64,000 nucleotides of DNA from an uncultured Phocaeicola sp. (GCA_948566455.1 CAOYQO010000019.1:1-64000); one strand, 5' to 3'. Counted from the first letter of the stretch, positions 36,609 to 45,515 are shown. A program made the numbers and translations. The notes: generated from the letters alone by a model not told the origin.

Positions 36609-38155
36609 TAAATCGTTCCGCGCATCCGGTCTTCGAATGCAGCTAAAGCAGCCTTGGCGCCTTCCCCCATTGCTATAACTATCTGTTTATAGGAAACATC
36701 CGTTACATCTCCGGCAGCATAGATACCTTTTACAGAGGTCCGGCCATTTTTATCAGTCAGAATTTCACCCATGCGGTTCGTTTCCAGCAATTCTTTAAAC
36801 AAAGTGCTATTGGCAGTCAAACCTATTTGGACAAAAATACCATCCAAGGCAAAGATCTCTTCTTTTTCGGATGAACGGTCTTTCTTTATAAGCCCCACCA
36901 CTTTATCACCGTTTCCTAACACCTCTACCGTTTGAGTATTAGTAATAATATCCACATTGGGCAGGCTTTTAGCTTTCTCCTGCAAAACAGTATCCGCTTT
37001 CAAAGTATCCATGAATTCGAATACAGTCACTTTGGAACAGACTCCCGCCAAATCAATAGCAGCCTCAACCCCGGAGTTTCCACCACCTATGACTGCTACT
37101 TCCTTATCTTTATAAAATGGTCCGTCACAATGAGGACAGAAAGCAACTCCATGACCGATGTATTTTTCTTCACCGGGAACATTCAATTTTCTCCAATTCG
37201 CCCCGGTAGCAATGATCAATACGGGAGCCTTATACGTTTCTCCACCTTTCACAGACAACACTTTCATGCCCTCTGCCACTTCCACTTTCTCTATCCGGCG
37301 ATTTTCTAAAATATCAATATGATATTCCGCCAAATGTTTTTTCAGATCCTGGGCCAACTGTTTACCGGTAGTCTGAGGCACAGATATCAAGTTCTCAATC
37401 CCCATCGTTTCATTGACTTGTCCACCAATACGCTCGGCTATTATTGCTACTTTCAACCCTTTACGAGCCGAGTAGATAGCAGCTGTCGCACCGGCAGGAC
37501 CAGCACCGGCTACCAGTACATCATATTCTTTTGTCTCAACAGCTTCCAATTCCACCGAACCGTAACGGGCTTCCAGCTTCTCCAACAGATCCCCCATACT
37601 GCTACGCCCCACATGAATCTGTTCACCATCAGCAAATACAGTAGGAACGGCCTGTACTTTCATCCGTTCTACTTCTTCTTCATTTATAGATCCATCTACT
37701 GCCTCATGGCGTATCTGACCATTCAGAAGTACCATCATATTCAAAGCTTGAACCACATCGGGACAATTGGTACAGGTGAGAGACAAATAGGTGGTCAAAC
37801 TAATCGGCCCCTGTAATGCCTTGATACGTCTGGTAATAAACTCGTCCGGAAAATTCTTTCCTTTGCCGTCAGCATTCAGAACAGCCATCAACAAAGAAGT
37901 AAATTCATGACCACCAGGTACGGCACGAAATGTGATTCCCGTATCCTTTCCTTCTTTTAAAAGGATAAACTTCAGCCCTTCACTATCCTGCAACCGACAG
38001 GAAAGTTTATCCGAACAGGAAGCCACTTCTTCCAACAAGTCCACCAACTCGGCACGACTTTCGTGCTGAGGGTGGACAAAGATGTCAAAAGTATAGTGCG
38101 CTTCCAATTGGGCAAAAAGACCTTTTAACTGATCTTTTATCGCACTATCTAACAT
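36605..38155 (-). CDS. ahpF: Alkyl hydroperoxide reductase subunit F (NADH:peroxiredoxin reductase)
   Basis: Flavoprotein of 516 aa that passes electrons from NADH to AhpC. N-terminal double-thioredoxin domain (1-200) with redox pair Cys128/Cys131 in LTCTNCPDVV. FAD-binding VLVAGAGPAGATAAIYSARKG near 212-232, active-site disulfide Cys340/Cys343 in FCPHCDGPF, NADH-binding VAVIGGGNSGVEAAIDLAG, and C-terminal IYAAGDVTDVSYKQ. Length and order are standard. It starts 12 bases after ahpC stops, so the two form an operon. Confidence 0.96.
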   Translation of the reverse strand: MLDSAIKDQLKGLFAQLEAHYTFDIFVHPQHESRAELVDLLEEVASCSDKLSCRLQDSEGLKFILLKEGKDTGITFRAVPGGHEFTSLLMAVLNADGKGKNFPDEFITRRIKALQGPISLTTYLSLTCTNCPDVVQALNMMVLLNGQIRHEAVDGSINEEEVERMKVQAVPTVFADGEQIHVGRSSMGDLLEKLEARYGSVELEAVETKEYDVLVAGAGPAGATAAIYSARKGLKVAIIAERIGGQVNETMGIENLISVPQTTGKQLAQDLKKHLAEYHIDILENRRIEKVEVAEGMKVLSVKGGETYKAPVLIIATGANWRKLNVPGEEKYIGHGVAFCPHCDGPFYKDKEVAVIGGGNSGVEAAIDLAGVCSKVTVFEFMDTLKADTVLQEKAKSLPNVDIITNTQTVEVLGNGDKVVGLIKKDRSSEKEEIFALDGIFVQIGLTANSTLFKELLETNRMGEILTDKNGRTSVKGIYAAGDVTDVSYKQIVIAMGEGAKAALAAFEDRMRGTIY

Positions 38156-38167
38156 GAGTTCTATACT

Positions 38168-38734
38168 TTAAATTTTACCTACCAAATCAATACTCGGTTT
38201 CAAGGTCTCAGCACCTTTCTTCCATTTAGCAGGACAAACCTCACCATCATGAGTGGCTACAAACTGGGCAGCTTCTACCTTACGAAGAAGTTCATCAGCA
38301 TTACGCCCGATGCTGTTGTCCTGAATTTCAGCTAATTTGATCTTGCCTTCGGGATTCACTACAAAAGTACCACGATAAGCCATACCGTCTTCTTCAATCA
38401 TCACACCAAATGCACGCGACAAAGCACCTGTAGGATCTGCCAACATCGGATAAGTGATTTTGCGGATACTTTCAGACGCATCATGCCATGCTTTATGAAC
38501 GAAATGTGAATCGGTGCTTACAGAATATACTTCCACTCCCATTTCTTTGAACTGATTATACTTTTCAGCAATATCTACAAGTTCGGTAGGGCATACAAAC
38601 GTAAAGTCAGCAGGATAGAAGAAGAAAATAGCCCATTTACCTTCAATATCTTTATTAGTTACGGTTTTAAACTCTCCATTATGGAATGCCTGAACTTTAA
38701 ATTCAGGAACTTGTGAATTAATAATTGGTTCCAT
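38168..38734 (-). CDS. ahpC: Peroxiredoxin AhpC
   Basis: Typical 2-Cys peroxiredoxin, 188 aa, cytoplasmic; reduces hydrogen peroxide and organic hydroperoxides using AhpF. Peroxidatic Cys48 in FTFVCPTE, resolving Cys167 in GEVCPAKW, and the family motifs FFFYPADF and GRNADELLRKVEA are all present. First gene of the ahpCF operon. Its promoter region (38789-38834) has a -7 box and a dyad placed where an activator such as OxyR would bind. Confidence 0.97.
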   Translation of the reverse strand: MEPIINSQVPEFKVQAFHNGEFKTVTNKDIEGKWAIFFFYPADFTFVCPTELVDIAEKYNQFKEMGVEVYSVSTDSHFVHKAWHDASESIRKITYPMLADPTGALSRAFGVMIEEDGMAYRGTFVVNPEGKIKLAEIQDNSIGRNADELLRKVEAAQFVATHDGEVCPAKWKKGAETLKPSIDLVGKI

Positions 38735-38788
38735 ACTCTTTTTATTTTTAAATTAAAACTGATTTTTAAATTGTAATTATTACATTTG

Positions 38789-38834
38789 CAAAGGTAACCG
38801 ACTTCAGCACCTTCCACAATACCTAATTATTAGG
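38789..38834 (-). promoter_or_regulatory. ahpC promoter with upstream dyad (candidate activator site)
   Basis: On the - strand TACCTTTG (38789-38796) matches TAnnTTTG; no -33 TTTG is found at the right distance. Further upstream, CCTAATTATTAGG (38822-38834) is a perfect 6-bp dyad around one base, centred about 45 bases before the expected transcription start. In Bacteroides, ahpCF is activated by OxyR (established); assigning this dyad to OxyR is inference. Confidence 0.45.
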
Positions 38835-39092
38835 ATTATATAGAACAAGATTCATCATAAATAGGTATTGGACAAACGATTTTTTAAGTGAATTTTGCAT
38901 GTAATTAAAAGGATGCTAAATGTTTTAACAACAATAGTTTCCGCCAGGGAACTTAATCGGTAAACACAGTACGTTAGAACTGTGCTATGGCGACAAAACC
39001 ATCATTGCTCGGGCACTGATTGCTTTCCGGTGATATTCTTAAAAAAAATATAAAAGCCTCCTGACTTCTGTCTGTCCTTTAAAGGTTTTATG
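38835..39092. other. Intergenic stretch between ahpC and corA promoters
   Basis: No gene is recognised. One small hairpin is visible: CACAGT at 38965-38970 with ACTGTG at 38979-38984. A short frame from 38911 would encode only 16 residues and resembles nothing known. The sequence from about 38930 to 39010 is less AT-rich than its surroundings and may be old mobile or gene debris, but I cannot identify it. Confidence 0.4.
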
Positions 39093-39100
39093 TACTTTTG
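39093..39100 (+). promoter_or_regulatory. -7 element of the corA promoter
   Basis: TACTTTTG matches TAnnTTTG. Only a poor -33 match lies 19-21 bases upstream. Start of transcription near 39107 would give a leader of roughly 134 bases, long for this kind of genome and containing the structures described below. Confidence 0.5.
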
Positions 39101-39131
39101 TACCGCTTTAAACAAAAAACAATCAATAAAA

Positions 39132-39173
39132 ATGGACGATTCAATACCACGAACGTGCAATAGTATTAACTGA
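39132..39173 (+). CDS. Possible 13-residue leader peptide ahead of corA
   Basis: ATG at 39132 opens a frame MDDSIPRTCNSIN that stops with TGA at 39171-39173, within the predicted corA leader. The stop is 8 bases before the first arm of the alternative RNA pairing at 39181, so a ribosome at the stop would cover that arm. No Shine-Dalgarno precedes it, which is normal here. A 13-codon frame can arise by chance. Confidence 0.3.
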   Translation: MDDSIPRTCNSIN

Positions 39174-39180
39174 TCCGACA

Positions 39181-39235
39181 GGGCAATCACTACTCTGAAT
39201 GCCTCTGAACGGATATAAACGAACGAAAGGAGGCA
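39181..39235 (+). promoter_or_regulatory. Alternative RNA helices that mask or free the corA ribosome-binding site
   Basis: AAAGGAGG (39226-39233) is an unusually strong Shine-Dalgarno for this genome and sits 7 bases before the corA ATG. GAGGCA (39230-39235) overlaps it and can pair perfectly with TGCCTC (39200-39205). That same TGCCTC segment can instead pair with GGGCA at 39181-39185. The two pairings exclude each other, the usual layout of a translational switch. The signal is unknown; magnesium is a guess from the gene controlled. Confidence 0.45.
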
Positions 39236-39240
39236 ATAAG

Positions 39241-40164
39241 ATGAGAAAATATCTTTATTGTGAGAATGGCTTTGTAGAAAAGCCACAATGGATGCCAAAC
39301 TGCTGGGTGAATGTAGAATGCCCCGACCAAAGTGATTTTGAGTTTCTGACTAAAGAATTAAAAGTTCCCGAAGCTTTTTTAGAGGACATCGCCGATATGG
39401 ATGAACGTCCGCGAACGGATACGGAAGACAACTGGCTACTGACCATTATCCGAATCCCCCTGCAACAACAGGGAAGCATCCCTTATATCACTATCCCCAT
39501 CGGTATCATTACAAACAATGAAATCATTGTTACCGTGTGTTATCACTCCACTGAAATGATTCCTGATTTTATTGACCACACCCGACGTAAAGGAATCATT
39601 GTGCCTAATAAATTTGAATTGATTTTACGGTTAATTTACTCATCTGCCGTATGGTTCTTGAAATATCTGAAGCAAATAAACAATGATGTAGCTGCCGCAG
39701 AAAAAGAATTGGAAAGGAGCATACGTAATGAGGACCTGCTCAGATTGATGAAACTACAAAAAACATTGGTTTATTTCAATACGTCCATTCGTGGAAATGA
39801 GGTGATGGTAGGTAAATTGCAAAGTATCTTCCAGGAAAAAGATTATCAAAACCGCGATTTGGTAGAAGATGTAGTTATTGAATTAAAACAAGCATATAAC
39901 ACGGTTAATATCTACAGTGATATCTTAACCGGAACCATGGACGCATTTGCTTCCATCATATCCAACAATGTGAACACCATCATGAAACGCATGACCAGTA
40001 TTTCCATCATTCTGATGGTACCCACATTAATAGCTAGTTTCTATGGAATGAATGTAGATGTACATGTAGATGCATTACCACATGCTTTTAGTTTTATTAT
40101 TTTGGCATCCATCACATTGTCTGCGTTGGCTTTTGTTATTTTCAGAAAGATAAAGTGGTTCTAA
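39241..40164 (+). CDS. corA: CorA-family magnesium/divalent cation transporter
   Basis: 307-aa inner-membrane cation channel. The start at 39241 is set by the strong AAAGGAGG seven bases upstream; the ATG at 39199 lies inside the structured leader and is rejected. A long cytoplasmic N-terminal domain with helical arms (about 1-240) leads to two C-terminal membrane segments (ISIILMVPTLIASFYGMNV and FSFIILASITLSALAFVIF). The family-defining GMN motif is present in FYGMNVDVH. Stand-alone gene with its own promoter and a strong hairpin terminator (40180-40220). Confidence 0.93.
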   Translation: MRKYLYCENGFVEKPQWMPNCWVNVECPDQSDFEFLTKELKVPEAFLEDIADMDERPRTDTEDNWLLTIIRIPLQQQGSIPYITIPIGIITNNEIIVTVCYHSTEMIPDFIDHTRRKGIIVPNKFELILRLIYSSAVWFLKYLKQINNDVAAAEKELERSIRNEDLLRLMKLQKTLVYFNTSIRGNEVMVGKLQSIFQEKDYQNRDLVEDVVIELKQAYNTVNIYSDILTGTMDAFASIISNNVNTIMKRMTSISIILMVPTLIASFYGMNVDVHVDALPHAFSFIILASITLSALAFVIFRKIKWF

Positions 40165-40179
40165 AAAATCCTGTAACAA

Positions 40180-40220
40180 TATCATATGACCTGTCATTCA
40201 CGACAACAGGTCATATGATA
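40180..40220. terminator. 15-bp perfect hairpin between corA and xusC
   Basis: TATCATATGACCTGT (40180-40194) pairs perfectly with ACAGGTCATATGATA (40206-40220), loop 11 bases, followed by AAAATTCTTTT. It separates two convergent genes and can end transcripts from both directions. Confidence 0.8.
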
Positions 40221-40257
40221 AAATTCTTTTCGCCCCCTAATTTTATAACAAAGATAT

Positions 40258-41391
40258 TCAACTTACTCTTACTTTCTTTCTCCAAATACGTTTTATCCAT
40301 AAATAGTATCCTGTCAATGGCAAGGTGGCTCCTATCAAAGCTGCTATAAACGTCAGTAAACGGGTAAGCATACCGCCCCAACTACCAACATGTACAGAAT
40401 AGATCCATCCGCGAATCTTTCCAGCCTTCTCAGCATCTTTATATAAAACTACCTTATCAATCTTACCACTATGAGGATTGAATTTATAACGATCGGAAGC
40501 ACGTTGATTACCGAAGGTATTGAAAGAGACATTTGCTGCCCCATCTGATAAGGTTATCTGCTTGTAGCCGGGATTATTCAGGGCTAATTGTTCATAAACT
40601 TGTTGCCAACAAACATAGGACGAAGAATGAGAAACATTCTTTCCGGATTGGTCGCCGCCTTTCCCCCCACGCCGGGTCACCCCACCATGAGCACCTCCCT
40701 GCTGTACTTCCACGCCAAACACTTTATAGAAACCTGTCCGATACCATCCAAAAGACCATGTTAGCCCGGTAAGGGCCATAGCCAACAAAAAAAACAGCGC
40801 ATACATACCACCTGCAACATGCAGGTCATACCAAAATCTTCTAAAGCCCCTGCCGACAGATATTCTTAAACTATTTTTCAAGGCTTTTCGTGTACGAGGC
40901 CACCAGATAACGATACCCGATATCAAAACCACGACAAACAACAGGGTGCTGACACCTACAATCATTTTTCCCCAGAAGACTCCACCATCCGCTTTCATAC
41001 TGTCCAACAGCCAGCGATGCAGCCTGAACATAGTCACAAAAAATGCAGGACGTTCATATTTACCTTTAATCTCACCAGTATATGGATCCACATACACGGA
41101 AGCACGACGAGGCTTGGACAAATTCACCTGCCAAGCACGTTCCGGGTCAGAGAAAACACTGATTCCTGTCACAGACACACTGTCGGGCAACGTGAGTTCT
41201 ACCTCTTCCAATAATCGATCAACAGAAAGTGGAACTGTCTCTACCTTTTTTACATAATAGAGCTCATGCCTGGTCAGTTCCACCACTTCATTTTCAAAAA
41301 CCAACATGGCTCCCGAGAAGCAAATCAAGGAAATGATTAACCCGAAAGGAACAGAAAGCCAAAGATGTATTTGGCGAAATATTTTCTTCAT
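40258..41391 (-). CDS. xusC: PepSY-domain inner-membrane protein, XusC-like
   Basis: 377-aa membrane protein of the PepSY-associated TM (iron-uptake reductase-like) family. The start at 41391 (MKKIFRQIHLWLSVPFGLII) begins directly with the first membrane segment; longer starts at 41412 or 41502 would add a poor N-terminal tail and reach into the upstream gene. Landmarks: HLWLSVPFG, FRLHRWLLDS, VVLISGIVIWWPR, FWYDLHVAGGMYALFFLLAMALTGL, and IYSVHVGSW; the repeated His residues in helices suggest heme or metal-linked electron transfer. In Bacteroides thetaiotaomicron the third gene of xusABC encodes such a protein and is needed with XusA and XusB to use siderophore iron. The order here matches. 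Inferred role: ferric reduction or transfer in the inner membrane. Confidence 0.8.
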   Translation of the reverse strand: MKKIFRQIHLWLSVPFGLIISLICFSGAMLVFENEVVELTRHELYYVKKVETVPLSVDRLLEEVELTLPDSVSVTGISVFSDPERAWQVNLSKPRRASVYVDPYTGEIKGKYERPAFFVTMFRLHRWLLDSMKADGGVFWGKMIVGVSTLLFVVVLISGIVIWWPRTRKALKNSLRISVGRGFRRFWYDLHVAGGMYALFFLLAMALTGLTWSFGWYRTGFYKVFGVEVQQGGAHGGVTRRGGKGGDQSGKNVSHSSSYVCWQQVYEQLALNNPGYKQITLSDGAANVSFNTFGNQRASDRYKFNPHSGKIDKVVLYKDAEKAGKIRGWIYSVHVGSWGGMLTRLLTFIAALIGATLPLTGYYLWIKRIWRKKVRVS

Positions 41392-41470
41392 AAAATCTTC
41401 GATACGATTCATAAAAAGAGTCTGCATAAGCACATACTGCCCGCAGACTCCCATTATATTATTACAATAC

Positions 41471-42871
41471 TCAGTTCTGAGGTTGCAGTTTACCGACGCC
41501 ACTGATTTGTGTCGCTTCTATAGAAACACCCTTTGTCGCTACCGCACCAACCAGATCTATTTTATAAATAGACGGATATCCTTCTGTTGTAGTTACAGCC
41601 ATATAGGCATATCCATTCTCCACATACGGAGTATTACCAAAGCCGGAGATCAAATCGGCAGAAGGCAAACCGGTTACATAAGTCAGTTTTCCGGTTTCTC
41701 CTTTATATATTGCTAACTGATTAGCAGTGAAACCAGTTTCAGTCAAGGGACGATCATACATCAGCAACAGGAAATAATCTCCCGTAATATGCCAACAACG
41801 AATGAAAGATTTACCTCCGGTCTGCGCTTCGATACTATAATAATAATCAGGATCAAACTCTTCTGTTCCAGCCTTTATACGTACTACTCCGGCATCCAAG
41901 GTAGTCTGTTGCCGTTTATCAGCCATTGTTTTGGCATAACTAGGAGAAAATACATAAATATCACCATTATCTGCCGCCCAAATCGTTTGATAATACTGTG
42001 ATTTAAAACGCCCGCAAGCATAACTGATCTTATCTGTTTCTATGATTTTTTTATTTGTCAGCGTTTCATCATCAAAAATAGCCACCCAGCATTTATTGGG
42101 ATATTGCGTCCATTGCAATTCACCTTTTTTATAACTGCTGCTGTTGGAACCACCATCTTCTGTCTTTACCAAATCCTCATTGCCGGGAAGTATCCACTTT
42201 CCCCCGTCAGTAGCCGAACCATATTGACTTAACCCCATTGGAATAGCAGCGCTATACAGTTTATTATTTCGTTCCAATATGCCGGCCAATGTTACATATT
42301 CTCCATTTCCCAGGAAGTTTTCGGACATATAAGCCTTATTTTGAGTATCATTCGTGGTAAATGTTTCAGCAGATACGTCCAAATAAGAAAGCAAAAACAT
42401 TTTTGGTAAATATCCATTCTCATCAGCATACGCAGTAGGTCCGTCACCGGTAGACGAGGTCATGATATATTTATCATAAATACCGTAAGTAGTAAATCTC
42501 TTTACGGCAAACTCCCCCGAACGAGCCTTTACTTCATTATTTGAATCCATGATATAAGAACGGGTCGTACCTGCATTCCCTTGATTATAAGTCAGTGCAT
42601 AAAGATATTGATTCTTGTAAAACACCCATTGAGTTGCACCATCATTCACAAGACCATTATTCACTGTAGAAACAGTACCTTTATCCAACGTTTCAGAAGT
42701 AAGCAGCACATTCGTTGTATTTCCAGACGCTGTGACCGATGATGCAATAACATACTCACCTTTAGCCTCGGTACCCGAACCGTAATCCGGCTCATTATCC
42801 GTACATGCACTCAACGCCATTCCTACTATGGCAATAGCAGCAAATCCGTTCAAAAAGAAATCTTTCTTCAT
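41471..42871 (-). CDS. xusB: DUF4374 surface lipoprotein, XusB-like siderophore-binding protein
   Basis: 466-aa lipoprotein, lipobox Cys23 (GMALSACTDNEPDYG) with acidic residues after Cys, fitting surface display. The body is a beta-propeller-like series of repeats (VIASSVTASGNTTNVLL; QWVFYKNQYLYALTY; CWVAIFDDETLTNKKI; NGYAYMAVTTTEGYPSIYKI) typical of DUF4374. In B. thetaiotaomicron the corresponding lipoprotein XusB binds ferric enterobactin-type siderophores outside the cell and works with XusA and XusC (established). It lies 57 bases after the TonB receptor gene and 79 bases before the PepSY gene, the same order, so the assignment is fairly firm although made without alignment. Confidence 0.8.
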   Translation of the reverse strand: MKKDFFLNGFAAIAIVGMALSACTDNEPDYGSGTEAKGEYVIASSVTASGNTTNVLLTSETLDKGTVSTVNNGLVNDGATQWVFYKNQYLYALTYNQGNAGTTRSYIMDSNNEVKARSGEFAVKRFTTYGIYDKYIMTSSTGDGPTAYADENGYLPKMFLLSYLDVSAETFTTNDTQNKAYMSENFLGNGEYVTLAGILERNNKLYSAAIPMGLSQYGSATDGGKWILPGNEDLVKTEDGGSNSSSYKKGELQWTQYPNKCWVAIFDDETLTNKKIIETDKISYACGRFKSQYYQTIWAADNGDIYVFSPSYAKTMADKRQQTTLDAGVVRIKAGTEEFDPDYYYSIEAQTGGKSFIRCWHITGDYFLLLMYDRPLTETGFTANQLAIYKGETGKLTYVTGLPSADLISGFGNTPYVENGYAYMAVTTTEGYPSIYKIDLVGAVATKGVSIEATQISGVGKLQPQN

Positions 42872-42928
42872 TTTATTCTTCTATTTAATTTAAAACCCAA
42901 TTAATTATAAACTCCTTTTTCCAATTCT

Positions 42929-45316
42929 TTAATTACCGAAACAAACACGCAGTTTACCATAAAAAGCCCTACCGGCCTTCTGAAGACTAAAATTATCATA
43001 TAACTTCTCATCTGTGAAGTTACGACATTCCAATGATACGTTATATCGTCCTTTTTGCAAACTATAAGAAAAGGATATATTGTGCGAGAATTGATCAGGT
43101 ACCACATAGTCCCCTTTATTTGAGCCTATTCGGGAAGAATAATAAGTAAAGCTATGCAGATATTGATTATCATAAGACACTGTCAACATATTGCCTTTCC
43201 TTCCTAAATCCCGCCAATAAAAAGTAACATCCGAATCAGCAAACATATAGGGCAGATTCGGCATCCGTTCTTTATAAGCCAGATTTTCCGCACTGCTGGA
43301 AATAGATGTTTTCATATTGTCGCGTACATCCATTTTGGTAAAATTACCTCCTATACTCACCCAATTACCAAAACCGTAACGAGCAGAAACAGTATATCCT
43401 TTCGTCAATACTTTACCGTAATTAATATATTTCGCGGCATATTTACCACCACTCAAATCCGCAATATTACGCTGAATATAATCTTTTGTATTCCGATAAA
43501 TCACTCCACCTTCCATATATACAGAATGCCTGCCAAATGTTCTGTTATAGCTCAAATTAAAATTCAAATTATCACTACTCTCCGGTTTTATACTGATATC
43601 TCCCATTTCCAAATCCTCATCTCCAAACATTTCTTCAATAGTAGGCAGACGATATGCTTTTTCATATGACAATTTCGCCTGCAAACCGGGTAGAATGAAA
43701 TAAGTTCCCGCAGCTCCATATCCTATGGAATTCATGTTTCGGGTAGTACGGACATAATCATCTTGATTCGTAGTCGTAGCCATAGGACCTGCCACATACA
43801 AACTATAATATTTTCCAAATACTGAGAGATTCCAATTATCAGACGGCATCAACCGATAGGACAATCCGGAGATATTCTTATGGGTTTCTTTAGCTATGGC
43901 ATCCTCCGATTCCATCTTAGCCAATAAAGAAGTGTTAGAACGGCGGAAAGTATTCAACACATGATTAAAGGTCAGCATATGTATTTTCGCCAGACGGTAA
44001 TTAACGGTTAATGTTCCATTCCAATTGTTATTATCCGCCCGTGAATATTGATTGGATTGTTCACCGGGTGAGTTCATTAATTTTCTATCACCCAACCAAT
44101 TGTACTTATAGGAAGCTGTATCTATATTTGTCGTTGCATTTTTATTATAATTGGCAGTCAATGCCACATCCAGACCTTTGATGAATAAGCCACGCTTACT
44201 ATATTCCAATGACGGCATCAACGAATATCCTTTACGATGTTTTTCCCCATAGACTATTTCCTGACGTACTCCGGTCTGTATCTCCTTATACATGTGTGAA
44301 TAAGTAAAGCCCAACATCAATCTGTCTGCCCATTTCTTATCCACAATACCCATCTTACCTATAACCGCCTCATTATGATAGGTATCATTAAAGCGTCTCA
44401 CACGTATCTTTTTATCTTTATCAATTCTTCCGGTTTCAAAGTCCTCTACCGGTGCATCCACCTGATAATCATTATCCGAATAGTTTTGGAAAGCATTTAT
44501 TTCATAAGTAAAGCCATTTTTGAAAGTTTGTCCGAAATTCACATACGATTTATGCGTATTGAACGAACCGTATGAATAGGAGCCATCCAAAAACCAATTA
44601 CGTTTCTTCTTATTGGTTACAATATTGATAACACCACCTATAGCATCCGTGCCAAATCCTACAGGAACCACCCCTTTATACACTTCAATCCTATCTGCAA
44701 AATTCACAGGAATATTATTTAGGCCAAAAGAGCTCCCTACTCCCTCCTGAGGTACACCGTCAATAAATATCTTCACATGTTTGCCACTGAAACCATCCAA
44801 CATCAATTGCATATCCGAACCTACCCCACCCGACTCACGGAGTTTCATTCCCGGAGCTTTAGCCAAAGCATCACTCAGATTCTTGGTAGAATTCTGGAAT
44901 TCTTTTGTATCTACAGCTATCGCATTGAATGCGGAACGTTTCACACGGGAAACCCCGTTAGACACCACTACCACTTCACCCAACTCAGTCACTGACGGGT
45001 CAATCATTACATTCATCTTAATTCTTTCACCATGAACTAAAGTTACAGGCTTTTCTATAGTCTTATATCCTATAGCCGAAACAACTAGCGTGTATTTCCC
45101 TGCCGGTGCATGAAGATGATAGATACCTTCTTCATTCGTTGTACAGCCATAAGTTGTACCCTTCAAATATACGGTTGCAAAATCTACGACTTCCTGTTTT
45201 TCTTTGGATATTACTTTACCGGATACCATTGTCTTAGGTTGTGCAAAGATAGATATCGCTCCGATTATAAAAAAAAGAGAGCCTAAACTGATCCTTTGTA
45301 ACTGTCTTTTTACCAT
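42929..45316 (-). CDS. xusA: TonB-dependent siderophore receptor, XusA-like
   Basis: 795-aa outer-membrane receptor, shorter than the SusC proteins here. Signal peptide ending SIFAQ, an N-terminal carboxypeptidase-regulatory-like domain (VSGKVISKEKQEVVDFATV), TonB-box region ELGEVVVVSNGVSRVKRSAF, plug with FGTDAIGGVINIVTNKKKR, and barrel ending in FYGKLRVCFGN. The EAYRL-type barrel motif appears as YEKAYRLPTIEEMFGDEDL, typical of iron and vitamin receptors rather than SusC. No SusD follows; instead DUF4374 and PepSY genes do, which defines the xusABC arrangement for uptake of siderophores made by other species. A large palindrome covers its promoter. Confidence 0.85.
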   Translation of the reverse strand: MVKRQLQRISLGSLFFIIGAISIFAQPKTMVSGKVISKEKQEVVDFATVYLKGTTYGCTTNEEGIYHLHAPAGKYTLVVSAIGYKTIEKPVTLVHGERIKMNVMIDPSVTELGEVVVVSNGVSRVKRSAFNAIAVDTKEFQNSTKNLSDALAKAPGMKLRESGGVGSDMQLMLDGFSGKHVKIFIDGVPQEGVGSSFGLNNIPVNFADRIEVYKGVVPVGFGTDAIGGVINIVTNKKKRNWFLDGSYSYGSFNTHKSYVNFGQTFKNGFTYEINAFQNYSDNDYQVDAPVEDFETGRIDKDKKIRVRRFNDTYHNEAVIGKMGIVDKKWADRLMLGFTYSHMYKEIQTGVRQEIVYGEKHRKGYSLMPSLEYSKRGLFIKGLDVALTANYNKNATTNIDTASYKYNWLGDRKLMNSPGEQSNQYSRADNNNWNGTLTVNYRLAKIHMLTFNHVLNTFRRSNTSLLAKMESEDAIAKETHKNISGLSYRLMPSDNWNLSVFGKYYSLYVAGPMATTTNQDDYVRTTRNMNSIGYGAAGTYFILPGLQAKLSYEKAYRLPTIEEMFGDEDLEMGDISIKPESSDNLNFNLSYNRTFGRHSVYMEGGVIYRNTKDYIQRNIADLSGGKYAAKYINYGKVLTKGYTVSARYGFGNWVSIGGNFTKMDVRDNMKTSISSSAENLAYKERMPNLPYMFADSDVTFYWRDLGRKGNMLTVSYDNQYLHSFTYYSSRIGSNKGDYVVPDQFSHNISFSYSLQKGRYNVSLECRNFTDEKLYDNFSLQKAGRAFYGKLRVCFGN

Positions 45317-45354
45317 GAATACCTATAATTCTAAATTCTTAATTTTTGAGAATG

Positions 45355-45422
45355 CAAAGGTCCGTAAAAAGAAAAGGGGAAACAATCACCTGATATAGGT
45401 AATCTTTTCCCCCATTTTACGG
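45355..45422 (-). promoter_or_regulatory. xusA promoter region with a 61-bp imperfect palindrome
   Basis: On the - strand GACCTTTG (45355-45362) is a near match to the -7 box. Immediately upstream, 45362-45422 is an imperfect palindrome: CCGTAAAA (45362-45369) pairs with TTTTACGG (45415-45422), an inner GGGG-AAA block pairs with TTTTCCCC, and ATCACCT pairs mostly with AGGTAAT around GATAT. Since it lies upstream of the probable -7 box, a protein-binding operator is more likely than an RNA hairpin. Iron control is expected for xus genes; the regulator is unknown. Confidence 0.5.
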
Positions 45423-45483
45423 AATATATATACTATGCAATAACTTTTTATAGGTATTTATGCCACAAAATAGTCCTTTTAAA

Positions 45484-45515
45484 TTTGGCATAATGCCATG
45501 AATCCACTACATTTG
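45484..45515 (+). promoter_or_regulatory. Promoter of tag
   Basis: TTTG at 45484-45487 and TACATTTG at 45508-45515 are 20 bases apart, a textbook Bacteroides promoter. Transcription from about 45522 excludes the ATG at 45498 and supports the start at 45540. Confidence 0.7.

Noticed and set aside
38900..39010. Small RNA or tRNA gene between ahpC and corA
   Set aside because: Only one 6-bp hairpin is visible; no cloverleaf, promoter or terminator of its own.
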